A stretch of DNA of 64,000 nt, taken from contig CAYGOT010000013.1 in NCBI GenBank assembly GCA_964351595.1, positions 1 through 64,000 of the forward strand. The letters are read 5' to 3'. The DNA comes from UBA6059 sp964351595 (GTDB taxonomy: Bacteria; Bacteroidota; Bacteroidia; Cytophagales; Cyclobacteriaceae). The notes under the pieces are model-generated. The model was given only the letters and a program-made list of their open reading frames with translations, was not told the DNA's origin and did no database searches. The position numbers and the translations under genes were made by a program. This document shows, one piece after another, positions 16,736 to 24,525 of this stretch (its first letter is position 1; every line of letters starts with the position of its first letter).

Positions 16736-17973
16736 CTTGCACTAGCCACCTCTGCCACCGCATTCCAAACGCGGAAAACATTTTTATAGCAGATCTTCTC
16801 GATCTCCTCTTCAGTGTAACCTCTCTTTAGGAGCTCCGCTATGAGATTTGGGTACTCTGAGACATCCTTGAGCCCTGTCGGCAGAGAGTCACCCACACCA
16901 TCATAATCTGAACCAAAGCCTACATGGTCTATACCTGCCAGATCTACCACTCTATCGATATGATCTGCAACGATGGCCACTGTCGCATATGGATCTGATT
17001 CGAGCATGTACGTGTCTATATACGCCTTAGCTTCAGGGTCCTGGCGATCTAGATTGTTCTCGGCAAGCCAGTTCACGATGTGCTCCCTAGCCGCCCGCAA
17101 CTTATCCTGTGAGTCCTTTGAAAGAAATGACGACCCAAAATTGATTTGAATAACACCACCATTCTCGGCCAATTTCTTAATCATGTCATCGGACATATTC
17201 CGCTCAAACTCTGGAGTGAAATACCTTGCTGAAGAATGGGACGCGATGCATGGTGCTTTGGTCAACTCCATCACCTGATAAAAAGTACTGTCGGAAACAT
17301 GTGAAATATCTACCATTACACCCACCCTGTTCATTTCTGCAACTACCTCACGTCCAAAGGGACTAAGTCCATTCCAGGTTCTGGTAGTATCATAAGATGA
17401 ATCACAAATCTGATTGTCCTTTCCATGTGTTAAAGTGATATACCTAATCCCTCGATCATGAAAGTATTTGACATTCGCAAGATCGTTTTCCACAGGTGCT
17501 CCATTTTCCATTCCCATTGGCAGAGAGATGAGTCCCTTCTCAAAGTTGGCTTCCACGTCTGCAGGATTTTTCGCTAAAGCGAATTTGTCAGGATACGTTT
17601 CTGTAATCTTCTCAACCATGGTGATGAGGCTATCAGCCAACTGCTTTGCACCCCCAGTCACTTGATAGGAAGAGGGTATGTATATGGACATAAATGGAGC
17701 GTCCAACCCACCTTCTTTGGACTTAGGGTAGTCGAAGTTACCGTCTGTTTCGACCGACACATCCATTATTTCTTTTTTCAGCATAAAGCCGGCTACTTTC
17801 ATACGGTAGGGAAGGTCTACATGCCCATCTGTAATAATGAACTTATCAGCAAGTTCTTTGGCTTTGGCCTTAAGCTCAGCATCATTCAAGGGCTTTTCTG
17901 ACATTTCTTGCTGAGGCTCCTTTGCTGTGCACGCACAGAGAAGAAGGAAGGGGATAAGTCGGGTATATTTCAT
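16732..17973 (-). CDS. Membrane dipeptidase (M19, renal dipeptidase family), lipoprotein
   Basis: 413-residue zinc dipeptidase that hydrolyses dipeptides, possibly including D-amino-acid-containing ones. N-terminal lipoprotein signal MKYTRLIPFLLLCACT with the lipid-accepting Cys probably Cys15. Metal-site features: the HxD motif in TDGHVDLPY (His51, Asp53), the bridging Glu in GMENGAPV, His in DISHVSD and in ASHSSARYF, and Asp in FGSDYDGVGD. Full length for the family. Being a lipoprotein it likely acts on peptides at the cell envelope. It stands as a single gene convergent with the exported hypothetical protein. Confidence 0.92.
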   Translation of the reverse strand: MKYTRLIPFLLLCACTAKEPQQEMSEKPLNDAELKAKAKELADKFIITDGHVDLPYRMKVAGFMLKKEIMDVSVETDGNFDYPKSKEGGLDAPFMSIYIPSSYQVTGGAKQLADSLITMVEKITETYPDKFALAKNPADVEANFEKGLISLPMGMENGAPVENDLANVKYFHDRGIRYITLTHGKDNQICDSSYDTTRTWNGLSPFGREVVAEMNRVGVMVDISHVSDSTFYQVMELTKAPCIASHSSARYFTPEFERNMSDDMIKKLAENGGVIQINFGSSFLSKDSQDKLRAAREHIVNWLAENNLDRQDPEAKAYIDTYMLESDPYATVAIVADHIDRVVDLAGIDHVGFGSDYDGVGDSLPTGLKDVSEYPNLIAELLKRGYTEEEIEKICYKNVFRVWNAVAEVASAS

Positions 17974-18090
17974 GTTTTAGTTTTAAAGTCGGTGAAATGT
18001 AGAAAAGCAATACTTGAAAGAAAATCCCTTTTTGACAAATGGGACTTGGTAAAACCTATCCACTTAGACTGATTTTGAGTATGAGGCAAC

Positions 18091-18122
18091 AAAAAAAGGC
18101 CACTGTGCAAACAGTGACCTTA
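18091..18122 (-). terminator. Terminator of the downstream lipoprotein gene
   Basis: Read on the minus strand: AAGGTCACTGT, short loop, ACAGTGGCCTT followed by a T-run. One mismatched pair in an 11-bp stem. It lies about 23 bp after the stop codon of the gene at 18145-19107. Confidence 0.85.
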
Positions 18123-18144
18123 AAAGTTCTGCAGCTTACGCATA

Positions 18145-19107
18145 CTAGCCAGCGTCTTCTTGTACTACCACTTCAATCTCGATATTGTCATTTTGACCGT
18201 CAGTACCTGTTATCGCCTTAACGATAATAACACCGCGTTTTGCACCACCAGCCTTGTCAGCATCGGTCTCGAAAGCTATAACATCGTTGATGGCAAGGTT
18301 AGTTATGGCACCACCTTCGTCAGTTCCAGCATCGAAAGCAGCATCAATATCAGCCCATGTGGAAATGCCAACGAATTCCTCACTTGTTACGGTAGTAGAT
18401 TTAAAAGTCGTAGCGTTGAGCACATTCCAGCCACTAACCTGGGCGGTAAAGGCCGCATTGGTCAATTGTGAATAGGCTTGAGGAGAAGCTAAGCTAGCCT
18501 GGTTGCTGAGTCCATAATAATATCCAAAGTCTATCGTCGCAGAGATTGGGTCTGCAGTACCAGTTACGGCAGATGGCGAATAAACCTCACCTGAATTTGA
18601 GCTGAAAAATGAATCAGCGGATAGGTCTCCTAATGGAGCAGACAATAATATTGCCGTATAGGCTCTCGCTGCTGGTGAAGGAGGGGCTTCTACAGTTATC
18701 GTCCAGGTTTCTGTATCCTGCCCGTTATTATCGTCAACAAGCAAGAATTCAAGTTGTACTGTTGCCCCAACTAAGCTTTCATCAATGTCTACTGGAAAAC
18801 TACCTGAAGCAGACACAGCACCTGCGTCCAACCCGAGGCTATTCCTATTTTCATCAATAGGGGGTGTAAGACCGCTTACCGCGAAGCGATTGAAACCACC
18901 TGGTGTAGCAGCACTCCAATTAAAACTAATTACATCACCGGGAATGGCCGTAATGTCAGTTCCTGAAACAGTACCACCGTTAGCACTGACGGTTAATGTT
19001 GGGGCCGCCGGTGCAGGAGTTTCCGTATCCTCATCCCCACAGCTTGCTAGTAACCCAAGCCCTGCTACCGCAAAAAGGCTCCAAATAATGTTCAATCGCT
19101 TTTTCAT
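18145..19107 (-). CDS. Secreted Ala/Thr/Ser-rich lipoprotein of unknown function
   Basis: 320 residues with a typical Bacteroidota lipoprotein signal (basic start, SLFAVAGLGLLASCGDEDTE; lipidated Cys in LASC followed by acidic residues, which in this phylum often directs surface export). The mature part is acidic, poor in Lys and Arg, and starts with an Ig-like or PKD-like beta domain of about 100 residues, followed by a second beta-rich domain. No enzyme motif. Probably a surface-exposed adhesin-like or structural lipoprotein. It lies alone and opposite to the next gene across a 480-bp AT-rich region. Confidence 0.65.
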   Translation of the reverse strand: MKKRLNIIWSLFAVAGLGLLASCGDEDTETPAPAAPTLTVSANGGTVSGTDITAIPGDVISFNWSAATPGGFNRFAVSGLTPPIDENRNSLGLDAGAVSASGSFPVDIDESLVGATVQLEFLLVDDNNGQDTETWTITVEAPPSPAARAYTAILLSAPLGDLSADSFFSSNSGEVYSPSAVTGTADPISATIDFGYYYGLSNQASLASPQAYSQLTNAAFTAQVSGWNVLNATTFKSTTVTSEEFVGISTWADIDAAFDAGTDEGGAITNLAINDVIAFETDADKAGGAKRGVIIVKAITGTDGQNDNIEIEVVVQEDAG

Positions 19108-19588
19108 TTTCTTTTTTTATCTAAATGTTATTACAACATATTGAATATGAGCTATTTAAAAAGGAATCAAAACTGATTCCTATTCCTCAATTCAATAGTA
19201 AAGTTCATCAAGTTGTTGGTCAAATAATAATAGTATTCATTATTTTAATACCATTAATATGGTCTGATGACAAAGTGTCAATTGTATAATTTCAATATGT
19301 ACTTTGATTAAACCAATCAAATCTAAAATTGTACAATACTGATGGTTACGTTAGTTTAATAGTCAGTATATATACTTGAGTTGTAGAAATATGAGAAACT
19401 ACTCAAATATGAGGTATTGAGGATTTTTTTATATTTTTAATGATTGATAGTTTTTATAAATTGTTTTTTACTACAATTTATTTTAACTAGACCCTTAGAT
19501 CAAACCGGCTATATTGGTCTGCTGAGTGAAGTTTTTTAACTAAATTGAACTGTATAGAAGCAAGTTTACAACGTAACTTATTATCGCT
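19108..19588. other. AT-rich intergenic region between divergent genes
   Basis: No coding frame. Very AT-rich with several T- and A-runs, unlike the compact spacing elsewhere. It must hold promoters for the minus-strand lipoprotein and the plus-strand zinc-ribbon membrane protein, but I found no exact TAnnTTTG box. Its main structure is the nested dyad at 19281-19337. Confidence 0.6.
19281..19337. repeat. Nested inverted repeats in the AT-rich region
   Basis: Outer arms ATTGTATAATTT (19281-19292) and AAATTGTACAAT (19326-19337) are inverted copies with one mismatch. Inside them TTTGATT (19303-19309) and AATCAAA (19315-19321) form a perfect inner pair. The centres differ by only about 3 bp. 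Could be an operator or a cruciform/hairpin. Confidence 0.5.
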
Positions 19589-20326
19589 ATGACTGACATT
19601 TCACCTGAATTATTAGAAGCCTGGAACACATACGGCCGGCTAGCTGCCTATTTAATAGCCGGTGTGGGCGTTCTTGTTTTCCTTGCTCACTTATTTAAGT
19701 TGATGACCATCAAGGAACAAAAGGATAAGTATGACTACATCAACACAAGTGAGATCAATCTACTCTGGTATGCTTCCTTATTGTTGATTATCGGTGCTGC
19801 TGTGTATACCAATACACTGGTTGATAAGACTGGTTGGTTGTGGTTCTTTGTAAGAATATTTGTTAGCTCTATGCTCGCAATTATTGTAGGTGTTGTTGTT
19901 CAAAACGTCCTGAAGTTCTACTACCCGTTTTTCATAGAGAAGAGATTGAAGCAACTTAGATATTCTGCAAGAATATCTCCTGATGGCAGAAAGATGAGGT
20001 TGCTTAGTGAGGAAGAGGAAGATGTCTACCTTGATGAAGGTATGCAGGCTGAGGAAGATGCATTCTCTGTTGACTATGATGTATGGATCGATGAGGAATC
20101 CGGTTATACTAAGATTGAAAAGTACAATGGTAGATTGCACGCACTTAAGTGCGCAGAATGTAATTATCAGACTTTGAAGTTGACCCAGGAAGAGGTGATT
20201 CAGTCACCGACTGCAACTGAGGAAGGCGAACTAATGAAACACTTCACCTGTACTTATTGTGGTCACAAAGAAAGAAAGTCTGCTAGACTGCCAAGGCTCA
20301 GAGAAGGTGAAGAGGCGGAAGCATAG
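19589..20326 (+). CDS. Membrane protein with C-terminal zinc-ribbon-like motif
   Basis: 245 residues. Three hydrophobic helices at the N-terminal half (about residues 14-34, 62-80 and 86-108), then a cytoplasmic acidic region (EEEEDVYLDEGMQAEEDA) and a C-terminal pair of CxxC knuckles, CAECNYQTL and CTYCGHKER, expected to bind zinc. Ends with a charged tail. I recognise this only as a conserved hypothetical of Cytophagales-like bacteria. No function can be stated. It is a single gene with its own strong terminator. Confidence 0.7.
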   Translation: MTDISPELLEAWNTYGRLAAYLIAGVGVLVFLAHLFKLMTIKEQKDKYDYINTSEINLLWYASLLLIIGAAVYTNTLVDKTGWLWFFVRIFVSSMLAIIVGVVVQNVLKFYYPFFIEKRLKQLRYSARISPDGRKMRLLSEEEEDVYLDEGMQAEEDAFSVDYDVWIDEESGYTKIEKYNGRLHALKCAECNYQTLKLTQEEVIQSPTATEEGELMKHFTCTYCGHKERKSARLPRLREGEEAEA

Positions 20327-20352
20327 TCATTAGCATGAATAGGAAATTTTGA

Positions 20353-20376
20353 AGCCCTCAATTGAGGGCTTTTTTT
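20353..20376 (+). terminator. Intrinsic terminator
   Basis: Perfect 18-base palindrome AGCCCTCAATTGAGGGCT followed by six or more T, 26 bp after the stop of the zinc-ribbon membrane protein gene. Confidence 0.9.
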
Positions 20377-20402
20377 ATGTTATGCTCGATCCAGACTTAT
20401 AT

Positions 20403-21845
20403 CTAAAGTTTGATACACACATTTTGAGCTTCAGTAAAGAAGCGAAGCGCCTCTTCTCCTCCTTCTCGACCAACACCTGAAGCTTTCATACCACCAAAAG
20501 GTGTACGAAGGTCGCGCAGTAGCCAGCAATTGACCCAGATAACGCCGGCTTCAATTTGGTGGGCCGTATTATGTGCTCTTTTGATGTTGGAGGTCCATAT
20601 GGTTGTGCTGAGGCCATAAGGTGTATCATTTGCGATGGCTATGGCCTCCTCATCAGAATTGAACGGTATTACACTAACAACAGGGCCGAAAATCTCTTCC
20701 TGGTTAAATCGACATTGGTTGCTAAGACCGCTGATAACGGTAGGTGCAAAAAAGTAACCTCCCTCACATCTACCGCTGACTTTTACTTCGTCCCCACCAG
20801 TGAGTATTGCTCCACCCTCTGCTTTGGCCAGATTAACATAGTATTTGATCTTGTCAAGATGGCCTTCAGAGACCAGAGCGCCCAAAGAAACATCAGTCAA
20901 TGGATCTCCAATAGTCAGATGCTGAACACGTCTACTAAACTCAGCACAGAAGCGCTCATAAATAGACTCCTGAACAAGTATCCGAGATCCGCACAGGCAG
21001 ATTTCGCCCTGATTGGTAAATGAAGATCTGACTGTTGTTTCAATCATCTCGTCAAAATCACAATCATCAAAAATGATATTGGGATTCTTTCCGCCCAGCT
21101 CAAGGCTCAATTTTTTGAACATTGGAGCAGCGGTTGCTGCCAATTTTTGACCGGTATTAGTGCCCCCTGTAAAGGAAATCGCCTTGATTTTGGGGTGTTC
21201 TACAATGGCCTGTCCGACCTCAGCACCATAGCCATGCAGTATGTTAAGCACTCCACCGGGGAGTCCACTGTCTATACATATCTGACTTAGCAGAAAGGCG
21301 GTCATCGGAGTGAGTTCGGATGGCTTGGCGATCACACAGTTGCCAGAGGCAAGTGCTGGAGCTATTTTCCAGGTGAATAAATATAAAGGGAGGTTCCATG
21401 GAGAGATACAGCCCACTACACCGATTGGTTTTCGTCTTGTATAGTTGACCGCTTCACCTTCCATGATGTGTGCTGATGAGGATTCCCCCACTATAGCAGC
21501 ACCGAAAAAGCGGAAATTGGAAGCGGCACGTGGGATGTCGATTTTCTTCGCTAGGTGTTGGGGTTTTCCATTGTCGATAGACTCAGCAAGCGAAAGCTTG
21601 TCAAGCTGTGATTCTATCCCATCCGCAATTTTCAGGAGCACCCTTGACCTTTCTTCAATGCTGGCCGATGACCACTGCTTAAACGCTTTTGAAGCAGCGG
21701 AAACAGCAGCTTCTACGTCCTTGTGAGTGCTTGAGGGGAGCAGACTATAGACTTTTCCCGTTGAGGGGTCGATATTGTCAATGGTACCTCCATCCACGGC
21801 AGGTACCAGGTCCCCACCAACATAATTGAGTATGTTATCAATCAT
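20403..21845 (-). CDS. Aldehyde dehydrogenase, probable 2-aminomuconate 6-semialdehyde dehydrogenase
   Basis: 480-residue NAD(P)+-dependent ALDH. Seen: cofactor loop and FTGGTNTGQK near 224-233, general-base Glu in LELGGKNPN near 250, and catalytic Cys region NQGEICLCGSRI near 278-289. The close pair of Cys and the overall sequence resemble hydroxymuconic/aminomuconic semialdehyde dehydrogenases. Context fits: it oxidises 2-aminomuconate semialdehyde formed from 3-hydroxyanthranilate cleavage, after a decarboxylation step whose enzyme is not in the window. Start overlaps the SDR stop by 4 bp (ATGA), so the two are translationally coupled. This gene argues for a catabolic use of the pathway rather than NAD synthesis alone. 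Confidence 0.85.
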   Translation of the reverse strand: MIDNILNYVGGDLVPAVDGGTIDNIDPSTGKVYSLLPSSTHKDVEAAVSAASKAFKQWSSASIEERSRVLLKIADGIESQLDKLSLAESIDNGKPQHLAKKIDIPRAASNFRFFGAAIVGESSSAHIMEGEAVNYTRRKPIGVVGCISPWNLPLYLFTWKIAPALASGNCVIAKPSELTPMTAFLLSQICIDSGLPGGVLNILHGYGAEVGQAIVEHPKIKAISFTGGTNTGQKLAATAAPMFKKLSLELGGKNPNIIFDDCDFDEMIETTVRSSFTNQGEICLCGSRILVQESIYERFCAEFSRRVQHLTIGDPLTDVSLGALVSEGHLDKIKYYVNLAKAEGGAILTGGDEVKVSGRCEGGYFFAPTVISGLSNQCRFNQEEIFGPVVSVIPFNSDEEAIAIANDTPYGLSTTIWTSNIKRAHNTAHQIEAGVIWVNCWLLRDLRTPFGGMKASGVGREGGEEALRFFTEAQNVCIKL

Positions 21846-22630
21846 AGACTGCCTGTCCTGCCTCCATCCACAGGAATATTTGTGCCATTGATATACGCTG
21901 CTGCGGGAGTTGATAGGAATGCTGCCAGTGCAGCAACTTCTTCCGGTAGGCCAAATCGTCCGGCGGGCGTCTCAACTTTCATATTTTGGATCACCTGATC
22001 GGTGGTTTGCCCTTTCTTATTCGCTTTATTTTCAATGATACTCTCCAGGCGCACTGTTTCCGTAAATCCGGGAAGTACGTTGTTTACTGTGATGCCATAT
22101 TTACCCAGTTCGAAAGATAATGTCTTTGACCAGTTTGCTACAGCACCTCTCACGGTATTAGATACGCCTAATCCGGGGATGGGAATCTTGACGGAAGTAG
22201 AAATGATATTGATAATTCTACCATAGCCGACTTCCTTCATATGCGGAACTACTGCCTGTACTAGGATGTGGTTGCAATGTAAGTGCAAACCAAGTGCACT
22301 TTGAAACGCACTATAGTCTGCATCAATGATCGGTCCTCCTGGAGGCCCTCCGGTATTATTAATCAAAATGTCAACTTGATTGCCGCTTTCAATGTACGCT
22401 GAGATTTGGCTCTTCAGATAGTCCGGATTTGAAAAGTCAGCTACCAATAGTTGATGGTTGCGGGATGATATTCCATCAAGCTCCGCTTTTACTTTTTTGA
22501 GTGCGGCTTCATTGCGAGCGAGCACGGTGACCTCAGCACCCAATGCGGCCAGTTCAAGTGCGCAACTCTTACCTATTCCTTGCGTGCTGCCACAGACGAG
22601 TGCTTTTTTACCTTCCAGTGAAATGTTCAT
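21842..22630 (-). CDS. SDR-family protein with atypical catalytic site, kynurenine cluster
   Basis: 262-residue Rossmann-fold short-chain dehydrogenase/reductase. The ATG at 22630 is chosen because MNISLEGKKALVCGSTQGIG is the normal SDR start; a longer frame to 22795 would overlap the divergent gene. Cofactor motif CGSTQGIGKS near 13-22; NNTGGPPGG replaces the usual NNAG. The catalytic YxxxK is missing: after the Ser of IISTS, the aligned stretch reads GVSNTVRGAVANWSKTL, with Ser or Asn where Tyr is expected and Arg for Lys. C-terminal GTNIPVDGGR is normal. It is coupled to the aldehyde dehydrogenase. Its step in the pathway is unknown. Confidence 0.8.
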   Translation of the reverse strand: MNISLEGKKALVCGSTQGIGKSCALELAALGAEVTVLARNEAALKKVKAELDGISSRNHQLLVADFSNPDYLKSQISAYIESGNQVDILINNTGGPPGGPIIDADYSAFQSALGLHLHCNHILVQAVVPHMKEVGYGRIINIISTSVKIPIPGLGVSNTVRGAVANWSKTLSFELGKYGITVNNVLPGFTETVRLESIIENKANKKGQTTDQVIQNMKVETPAGRFGLPEEVAALAAFLSTPAAAYINGTNIPVDGGRTGSL

Positions 22631-22643
22631 TTGATATTCCTTT

Positions 22644-22682
22644 TGCTCTCCTGAGAGCATTAATAATTTGTTTAATTTAAAC
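22644..22682. promoter_or_regulatory. Two palindromes in the divergent kynurenine-cluster promoter region
   Basis: TGCTCTC-CT-GAGAGCA (22644-22659) and GTTTAA-T-TTAAAC (22670-22682) are both perfect. They lie in the 82-bp gap between the SDR start (22630) and the dioxygenase start (near 22713), where promoters of both operons must sit. Candidate operators for a pathway regulator that is not encoded in the window. Confidence 0.5.
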
Positions 22683-22715
22683 AGAAAAAGAGTTGATGAC
22701 CTAATCCCAAAAATG

Positions 22716-23243
22716 ATGGCTATTAAAAGACCCTTTAATCTATATGAGTGGATCGATAAGAATAGAGATTTGTTGAAACCACCTGTCGGCAACAAAAACC
22801 TCTACGTTGATGCTGGCGACTATATCGTAATGATCGTGGGAGGCCCCAATGCCAGAAAAGACTATCATTTCAATGAAACTGAAGAGCTTTTCTTCCAGCT
22901 GGAGGGCGATATTCTGGTCAAGATTCAAGAGGATGGAAAGTCTGTAGATGTACCTATCAAGGCGGGGGAGATGTTCTTGCTACCTGCCAAAGTGCCCCAT
23001 TCACCGATCAGGTCTGAGGGGTCGGTTGGTTTGGTGATCGAGCGAAAGAGAGAAGCGAGGCACGATGATGGACTTCAGTGGTATTGTGATAACTGCAATC
23101 ACAAATTGCACGACACCTACTTCCATCTAACAAATATTGAAAAAGATTTCATCCCCAGGTTTAGAGAATTCTATGGCTCAGAAGAGTTGCGTACATGTGA
23201 CAATTGTGGTCATGTGATGGAAACTGATCCTAGGTTCGTCTAA
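22716..23243 (+). CDS. 3-Hydroxyanthranilate 3,4-dioxygenase
   Basis: Fe(II) cupin that opens the ring of 3-hydroxyanthranilate to 2-amino-3-carboxymuconate semialdehyde. Counting from the ATG at 22716, the iron ligands are His51, Glu57 and His95 and substrate arginines are Arg47 and Arg99, the same numbers as in the characterised Cupriavidus enzyme, which supports this start over the TTG at 22668 or the ATG at 22713. The C-terminus carries a second, rubredoxin-like iron site with two CxxC knuckles (CDNCNH, CDNCGH), typical of bacterial enzymes. 175 residues. The kynureninase gene starts 1 bp after its stop. Confidence 0.95.
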   Translation: MAIKRPFNLYEWIDKNRDLLKPPVGNKNLYVDAGDYIVMIVGGPNARKDYHFNETEELFFQLEGDILVKIQEDGKSVDVPIKAGEMFLLPAKVPHSPIRSEGSVGLVIERKREARHDDGLQWYCDNCNHKLHDTYFHLTNIEKDFIPRFREFYGSEELRTCDNCGHVMETDPRFV

Positions 23244-23244
23244 T

Positions 23245-24525
23245 ATGTCACAGGAGATCACGACTCTCTCAAGAGCAAGACAATTAGATCAGGAAGACAA
23301 GCTGTCAAAGTTTCGGTCTGAGTTTTATATCCCTCAACATCAAGGAGAGGATACCGTCTATTTGTGTGGCAATTCGCTGGGGTTGCAGCCCAAAGGTGCT
23401 TTAGAAGTCATCCAACAAGAACTGGAAAACTGGAAAGAAAATGGCGTTGAGGGACATTTCAAGGGGGTCAGGCCCTGGATGCATTATCACAAGAACTTTA
23501 CAAGCTATTGGTCTGACCTGATCGGTGCAGGGGAGAAAGAAGTCGTCGTGATGAACAATCTCACTGTCAATCTACATGTGCTCATGCTCTCGTTTTATCA
23601 ACCGACGGGATCGAGGTATAAAATCATCATGGAAGGTCATGCCTTCCCATCTGATCAATATGCTGTAGAGTCACAGGTCAGGTTGAAAGGCTTTGATCCG
23701 GAGGATGCCATCATCGAGGTTTTCCCGAGAGAAGGGGAGCATTATCTCAGGACCGAAGACATTGTCTCACAGATTACTCAGGCCGGAGATGAGCTGGCGT
23801 TGGTGCTTTTTTCGGGAGTGCAGTACTATTCAGGTCAGTTTTTTGACCTATCGGAAATTGCTAAGGCTGGTCATAAAGTAGGAGCATACGTAGGTTTTGA
23901 TTTAGCGCATGCAGTAGGTAACGTCCCCATGAAACTACACGAATGGGGAGCTGATTTCGCGACCTGGTGCAGCTACAAATATCTTAACTCCGGTCCTGGA
24001 TCCGTTTCTGGAATTTTTGTTCATGAGAAGTTCGCTACAGACAAGACGTTTCCCAGATTGGCGGGATGGTGGGGACACAACGAGAAGGAGCGATTCAAAA
24101 TGGAAAAAGGATTTGATGCTATCCCGACAGCTGAAGGATGGCAACTCAGTAACGCCCCGGTGCTCAGTATGGCAGCTCACCTCGCCTCACTTGATCTTTT
24201 CAAGTCAGCTGGTATGGACAACCTCCGAGCCAAAAGCCTAAAGTTGACAGGATTTCTTGAGACACAGCTTAGGTCCTCTGAGAACTATGGTACTGCTTTT
24301 GAAATCATCACCCCCCCTGAGTCTGATGCTCGGGGATGTCAGCTCTCATTGCTATTTCATGAAAGAGGCAAGCAGGTTTTTGATTGGCTATCGCAAAACG
24401 GTGTGATTGCCGACTGGCGTGAGCCAGATGTAATCCGCGTGGCACCCGTACCTATTTACAATTCTTTTGAAGACGTTTATCGTTTTGGTGAGTTATTGAC
24501 TCAGGGACTAACTCAAAAACTATGA
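23245..24525 (+). CDS. kynU: Kynureninase
   Basis: PLP enzyme that cleaves (3-hydroxy)kynurenine to (3-hydroxy)anthranilate and alanine. 426 residues. Seen: YLCGNSLGLQPKGA near 31-44, the VVMNNLTVNLH segment near 100-110, the aspartate of FDLAHAVGNVP near 218-228, the PLP-lysine in CSYKYLNSGPGS near 240-251, and the RLAGWWGH loop near 272-279. Cytoplasmic. Tight spacing (1 bp before, 4 bp overlap after) shows one transcript with the dioxygenase and kmo. With kmo alongside, the likely substrate is 3-hydroxykynurenine. Confidence 0.96.
   Translation: MSQEITTLSRARQLDQEDKLSKFRSEFYIPQHQGEDTVYLCGNSLGLQPKGALEVIQQELENWKENGVEGHFKGVRPWMHYHKNFTSYWSDLIGAGEKEVVVMNNLTVNLHVLMLSFYQPTGSRYKIIMEGHAFPSDQYAVESQVRLKGFDPEDAIIEVFPREGEHYLRTEDIVSQITQAGDELALVLFSGVQYYSGQFFDLSEIAKAGHKVGAYVGFDLAHAVGNVPMKLHEWGADFATWCSYKYLNSGPGSVSGIFVHEKFATDKTFPRLAGWWGHNEKERFKMEKGFDAIPTAEGWQLSNAPVLSMAAHLASLDLFKSAGMDNLRAKSLKLTGFLETQLRSSENYGTAFEIITPPESDARGCQLSLLFHERGKQVFDWLSQNGVIADWREPDVIRVAPVPIYNSFEDVYRFGELLTQGLTQKL

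Noticed and set aside
20556..21023. 155-codon plus-strand frame
   Set aside because: It is entirely antisense to the aldehyde dehydrogenase gene, whose conserved motifs show the coding strand.
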